Source: Carallia brachiata (Eukaryota > Streptophyta > Magnoliopsida > Malpighiales > Rhizophoraceae). Taken from it: a stretch of 64,000 nt of DNA. The stretch covers positions 434,001-498,000 of the forward strand of contig JADCRB010000110.1 of assembly GCA_021464245.1 (NCBI GenBank). Direction: 5' to 3'. Under the pieces are notes generated by a model that saw nothing but the letters and a program-made list of their open reading frames with translations, made no database searches and was not told the origin of the DNA. The position numbers and the translations under genes are program-made. Below, piece by piece: positions 58,554 through 64,000 of this stretch (positions are counted from its first letter, which is position 1; every line of letters starts with the position of its first letter).

Positions 58554-60015
58554 GTTTTCCTTTCTTCTTTTTCTTTCGCCTTCTTTTTTTTTTTTTGTGG
58601 ATGTGTGTTTGGATACAGAGTTTTTAGGGTATGAATTTATTAATGAAGCAAGTTTGAGCAGTGTGATTATTTACATTGTTGTAAAATTAGGGCTAGGGTT
58701 TTAGGGACTGATAATAATGGGAAAAGAAATGGAGAAGAGCCAAAGCTAGAGAGGCAACAAGCAGACAGTTTGTGCCAGCCTGAACACAGCTCTAGCAAAA
58801 TGATCAATTATTGGGGTTGAATCTGGTCCCTTTTTATTTTAATAACATCATATAAATATGTAATTTATAATATATAAAAGATATAATTAATTTATCAATT
58901 TATTTATTTTTTAAATTTTAATTTATTTTTTAATATCTAATAATTTAAATGTTTGCATACTAATTTTATATTTATAATTATTTGTCTATATATTTTTTCC
59001 TTTTATTTTAATAGTCAATTTCCCTTCAAGAAATCCTCAATTCAATCCTCATAAATCATAATGAATTTTTGAATTTGTTTTAATTTTAAATATTATAATA
59101 TAATTAGTTCTAAAAAATTACTAGAATTTTAAAAATATTTAATAGCTGTCATAAAGTGTTAAAACAAATATTTGATTTTTTTATAACACCAAATTCTCTT
59201 TTTTTTTTTGTAGTATTAAAATCCTAAATTAACAATTTTTTTTACGGTGTTAATTTAATTTCCTTATACACAAATAATTCATAAGATTTAATAAGTTTAT
59301 ACATATATCGATAATTATTATTAAGCCTACCTTCTAATGTCACGGTTTGCGGAGTAAGTAAGTTGGCATCCGACGGAACAAAACCGATGTAAAATTAACG
59401 TGTGGCAATTTTGTAATAGAGGGCTTGTCGTCATGTAGCTGAGCTTGCGAAACCACCGAAACGTCTCGGATTTGGCACGTGGCTGCGGACCGAAGGTGTT
59501 TTTATAAGGGAAAAAAAAGAGAATGGTAGGTACGCGCGCATTAGGAGCGTGACAAAGATGTATCATCCTGCTAATTGCTGGATGGGGAAGCGTGAATTAT
59601 AACGACCAGTGGCAAACGGCAGAAAGAAACGGCTAAACAAAAAATAAAAAATTGTGAGAAGCCGGCAAATAATATAAAACACACATCACCAGTTAATATT
59701 GGTACAGATAAAAAAAATTTATTATCATTTAATCCGAAATTTTAAATTTGAGTTTTTAAAAGATAGTTACATTAAATATTTATTAAAAAAATTTTATCAC
59801 CCTTTAAAGTCTTGTCTAAATTAATTTAAATTAATCAACTCATTAAATTAAATACTAAACGATCTGATAAAACAGACAAGATAAAAGAGTGCCCAACGAT
59901 CATTTTTAGATTAGATGGATCATAGATGCGTGAGCAGTGTTATGAACTTATCGTCCCATCCAGATCCAGGTCGGCGTTTTATGTGTTTGGATTGGTTGAA
60001 AGAAACGAAATAAAG
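58554..60015. other. Promoter of the DUF538 gene and AT-rich spacer
   Basis: No gene seen. The 59330-59640 stretch is GC-richer, without a conserved frame. Confidence 0.45.
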
Positions 60016-60122
60016 AGGTGAAATCACTTATTTAATTTTTGTTTGTGACATTTATTGTTTATTTAGTGTTAGGTGAAATCACTTATTTTTTTGTCTGTGA
60101 CATTTATTATTCATTTAGTCTT
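60016..60122. repeat. 55-bp tandem duplication
   Basis: Units starting aggtgaaatcacttattt at 60016 and 60071 share ttgtg/ctgtgacatttatt and gtttatttagt with several differences. Confidence 0.75.
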
Positions 60123-62046
60123 ACTCATTACATAATTACATAATAAGTTGAATTTAATGTTAAAAGTTTCACTTTTCTAGTGAGAATTTCCAATTTTTCT
60201 TTGCTAAAAACTCGCTAGTTTCTGTTTAATTTTAAGATAACATCTAAGCTGCATACAAACTATTCTTAGGAACTCTTTAGCAGTTGGATTTTCGTAATTT
60301 TTATTATATATCTCATAATTTAATATATTGTTTAATAGAAAAAAATTATAAAAGCCTAAGTATAAATAGCTATTAATTAAAAAAAAGAAAAAATATATAT
60401 AAATACGTAATAATATGTATAAAATTAATGTGTGACTTGAGAGATCTAAACTTTTTAATAGTAAAAAATATATTAAATTTAAAAAAATAAATAAATTATT
60501 AAATTAATTGTATATTTTTTTTATATATTATAAATTATATATTTATATAATTATGCCCAAAAAAAAAAATATTAAGCTGTCAAGGGTAGAGAGATGAGGG
60601 AAGAGGGCACGTGTTCAAGACTGCATGGAAGATGGCGTGTTGGGCCGGCGTGAGAATAATTATGATATTGTCTTCACATAAATAATAGACAATAATTCCA
60701 GCCGGCATCACTTAATATTTAGTGGTGGACTTATTAGCCTTAAGCACGTTTCTATAAATAATGGTTGTATTTTTGTGAGTTGTTCAACAACACCATCATT
60801 TTTGCTTCAGCCAACACCTTTTTTCTTAACGTTCATCATTAACATCCGTACAGGTGAATAATGGGTTCCTTCTACCAAACGGGGGAGAACATCATAGCAG
60901 CACTTTTTACGACAATTAATTAAGAAGCTCGGTACAAGTAAAGAGCAATGGTTATTATATGTGTGTGTGTATTTTAATGGCCATGAGGGCTGTAATTGAC
61001 CTAGTAAAAATTGTGAAGTTAGAACATTGAGGTTAGTTAGCGGTAAAATATTTTGTTATGGGTCTTCTTTAAAAAGATACAGGTGGCAAAATTTTGACCA
61101 ATAGAAGAATTGTTATAATGTATGACAATTGATCAACAAGAAGATTGATAGTAATAATGAAACAAAAAATTGTATAATTCAGGTGCAATTAATCTACAGG
61201 CTTCGTAATCCTTGCAAAAAAGTAGGTGAAGAAAAAAAAGTAGTAAAACGTCACCACTCCTAAAACAATATTGATTCTATCCACCCACTAGCACTGCAAA
61301 GTGGCTAAGAGCCTTTTTGCCACTGGGCTGCACCCAGTCCCCAGCTCATTGCTCTTCATTCATTATTGGGCGCCCTGGCCCATTTCTTGACTGCTGAAGT
61401 CTGCCATTGATTGAAGCCCAAAAGGATTAAAGGCCTTACAAGTTTGGACCGCCGAAATTTTCTGAAAAGCGAACAAATAGGTGCCAATGTTAGTATGGTT
61501 AAAAAAACAAAAGAAAATGAATTTGAAGTCCAAAGAAAAGAAAACGGAAAGAGAAGATCACGGATCCCAAGGCAGCCTGTCAGTCAAAAACATCCAGCCC
61601 ACTTCCATTTATTCTGCTAACCTTTTGCAATCATTTTGCAACTTTTTTGGACCCACCAGCCATACTCTGTGACTCCAAGACGTCCATGTGCAGTGCAGCT
61701 GTGTGTCCAGTTATATGTAGCTTTTTTTATAATTTAAAAATATTGTATTTTGTTGTCAATTATATATATTTTTTTTAAAAATGTATTTTTTTTTAAAGTA
61801 CAAAGAAGGGAATAATTCATCCTATTTGGCTATAAAGAGCGAGGAAACGAAACGTCATAAACATCAGCTAGTATCAGTTTACCAGCATCTCCAGTGGGGC
61901 AAGGACCACAGGTGCAAGCAAAATACATTTATTCTAAACATTACGTTATATTTACTTTCGTAAAAAGAAAGCACGCCTCCGGGCCATGCGCCTTCTTAAT
62001 TAATGTAATGCACGAGAAAAGGTTGCCATGAATACTGTTTTTTCTA

Positions 62047-62080
<34 letters not shown>

Positions 62081-63057
62081 ATATATATATATTTTTTTTT
62101 TTTTTATTTTTTATTTTTTATTAACAACAGTTTTTTTTTTTTTACATATGATATTGATTGAGAATCAACAAAATAAAATAAAATATGTTATGAAATCACT
62201 AATATTGTTTTTAATTAATAATTATAAAAAAAGAAACAAACTATGATTGTCAGCAATAAATCAGATTTTAAGAAAGAAAAAATATAGGTGGACGGAATTT
62301 GGTGGACATAGAATAAATGCGGAAATTTTTTTATATAATTAAATAATTTTTTTGTGCAATAAGATACTAAATTATTACAGTAAATTTTAAAATATTTTTT
62401 TATTTATTTTTTTTATAAAAATTAAGCACCTAATTACATTAAAAAAAAGATTTTAATCTATTTTTCGTCCCCCTAATCTCATTTACTTAACTACACTCTT
62501 TAAGAAATATATGTTCTTACTGTTGTTGATTTGACTTGAGAGTTTGAAATAGATGAAATGGTGGGCCAGAACTCCTCCAATAATTAATGAATAAATATTA
62601 ATGTTCTAATAATTTTTGTTTCAAAAATTATCTCAATTAAAATAAAAATTAATATTTTTAAAATATTTATTATTTTTATAATTTAAAAACATTAATTATT
62701 ATTTAAAAAATAGTGATTATAATTTCATCTAAACTATTTTTTTTTTTTTTTGTGACGAAATGCTAGAGATATATAGGGCGCTCGTAATTAATATTTCTGT
62801 TTAAGAAGCGAACCGGCGCGTTCAGAAGCGGCCACGCCTCCAAATCCGATCTCTCTGTCGGCACTGCAGCGCAAAACGCGGCCCTTTTTTCTTTTTATAC
62901 ACACTTCCATTCCATTTCCACGCGACATTCTTCCACCATCCCGTATTCACTGCCCGTTCCGTTACACACACTTGTTCTCCCACTGCAACTGAGACAGAAT
63001 AGAAGCGAAGATTGGCAGACACGAGAGAGAAGCAGAGAGAGAAAGGAGAGGGATCCG
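60123..63057. other. AT-rich spacer and 5' region of the SKU5-like gene
   Basis: A TATA-like ctataaataatgg at about 60751 is followed only by an 18-codon ATG frame at 60860. A (TA)n tract lies at 62049-62090. The last 200 bases (62850-63057) are GC-richer and end in a GA-rich leader before the ATG. No other gene seen. Confidence 0.45.
62049..62090. repeat. (TA)n microsatellite
   Basis: Near-perfect TA run interrupted by taatataa. Confidence 0.9.
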
Positions 63058-64000
63058 ATGCTCTCCGGTGCACGATGTTCCCGCCGCGTCTCCTTCGTTT
63101 CTCTACTGGCAGCGTGTTTGTTAACCGGAGCCTCCTGGGCTGATGATCCGTACGTTTTCTTTGACTGGACGGTCTCTTATCTCACCGTCTCTCCCCTTGG
63201 AGTTCGACAGCGGGTCCGCTCCCCTTTCTTTTCTCTACTACTGTTTCTTCTTCTACACATTAGACTCAGCGCCATTATTCGAAAGTTAATGTTCTTAGAT
63301 GCTTCTTGAACTGTAATTCTAGGCCGTCCTGGAATGTTCTTAGATAACCTTTTAGATATTCTATTATTGGCGTTCTTTTTTTTTTTTTTTAATGAATTTT
63401 CTTTTACTTGTTTAAAATGCTTGCTTCTGTACATCCTCTTTTGTTGTGCAATTGATAGGTGATAGGCATTAATGGGCAATTTCCAGGGCCAATTTTGAAT
63501 GTTACTACGAATTGGAACGTTGGAATCAATGTCAAGAACCACCTCGATGAGCCATTGCTTCTCACCTGGTAAAATTTTTAAAAAAAGTCTAGTGTTAGAA
63601 ACAACATTTGATTTTTAATGTTAATGTTTGTTACCTTGGATCTAGGGATGGCATACAACATAGGAAAAACGCCTGGCAAGACGGCGTTTTGGGGACTAAT
63701 TGTCCAATTCCTGCCGGCTGGAATTGGACCTATCAATTTCAAGTCAAAGACCAGATAGGAAGCTTCTTTTACTTTCCTTCCCTCAACTTCCAAAGAGCAG
63801 CAGGTGGATACGGAGGAATCATTGTAAACAATAGGGAGGTTATACCGCTACCATTTGCAGTGCCAGATGGAGATATCACACTCTTTATTAGCGACTGGTA
63901 TACCAAGAGTCATAAGGTCAGTATAGATGGCATCCGCTCATTGCTTGTGGTGACTATGGCCTACTTTATACGGTTTACACGGTTGACCATTGTTTGTAGA
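63058..64000 (+). CDS. SKU5-similar (SKS) multicopper-oxidase-like protein, 5' part, cut by window end
   Basis: Exon 1 63058-63213, exon 2 63459-63568, exon 3 63646-63916 (donor AAG|GTCAGT), then an intron that runs off the window; 179 codons visible. A signal peptide (about 1-28, VSFVSLLAACLLTGASWA) precedes DDPYVFFDWTVSYLTVSPLG, VIGINGQFPGPILNVTTNWN, KNHLDEPLLLTWDGIQHRKN and GTNCPIPAGWNWTYQFQVKD, the first cupredoxin domain of the SKU5/SKS family (GPI-anchored or secreted cell-wall proteins that affect directional growth). In place of the laccase HWHG the sequence reads TWDGIQ, as expected for this copper-poor family. The exon-1 donor (CGG|GTCCGC) is weak but restores the family sequence exactly. 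Full family length is about 590 aa, so some 400 residues lie beyond the window. Confidence 0.9.

Noticed and set aside
1..64000. CRISPR arrays, phage genes, bacterial operons, rRNA or organellar DNA insertions
   Set aside because: No spaced direct repeats of that type, no bacterial gene organisation and no organellar gene sequence were seen.

Overview
This is plant nuclear DNA. Genes with short AT-rich introns sit in long AT-rich spacers. The window has nuclear-type microsatellites, tRNA-derived SINEs, a LINE 3' end, a short LTR element and a nuclear tRNA-Lys(UUU) gene. The recognisable proteins (YLMG1, IBH1-like, DIR1-like, At5g48480-like, SKU5-similar) are land-plant families. A woody eudicot such as Citrus would fit, but the species is a guess.

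Layout. 0.4-1.7 kb: two-exon dCTP pyrophosphatase gene (+). 1.7-8.8 kb: AT-rich spacer ending in a fold-back element next to the YLMG1 promoter. 8.9-9.65 kb: plastid YLMG1 gene (+), whose presequence appears frameshifted. 9.49-34.83 kb: three diverged tandem copies of a roughly 9.5-kb segment. Copies A and B each carry an intact five-exon gene for a basic, probably mitochondrial protein; copy C keeps only its last exon. Copy B carries the only intact version of a minus-strand gene for a small acidic protein; A and C hold relics. Copies B and C begin with YLMG1 fragments. Copy C also carries a SINE, a roughly 1.27-kb LTR element and an internal 385-bp duplication. 35.5 kb: DIR1-like lipid-transfer protein (+). 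38.6-39.8 kb: VOC-fold protein like At5g48480 (-). 42.95 kb: tRNA-Lys. 48.0-48.5 kb: IBH1-like atypical bHLH protein (+). 57.7-58.55 kb: DUF538 protein (-). 63.06 kb to the right edge: 5' part of an SKU5-similar multicopper-oxidase-like gene (+).

The genes do not form a pathway; they are independent housekeeping, plastid, mitochondrial, secreted and regulatory genes, as usual for a plant chromosome. The unusual content is structural: an asymmetrically decayed segmental triplication whose breakpoints recur inside one 15-bp stretch of YLMG1, and in which each unit kept a different set of genes. I found no CRISPR, phage or operon-like system and no clearly novel biochemical system. All gene models were read by eye from splice sites and protein similarity recalled from memory; no alignment or expression data were available.
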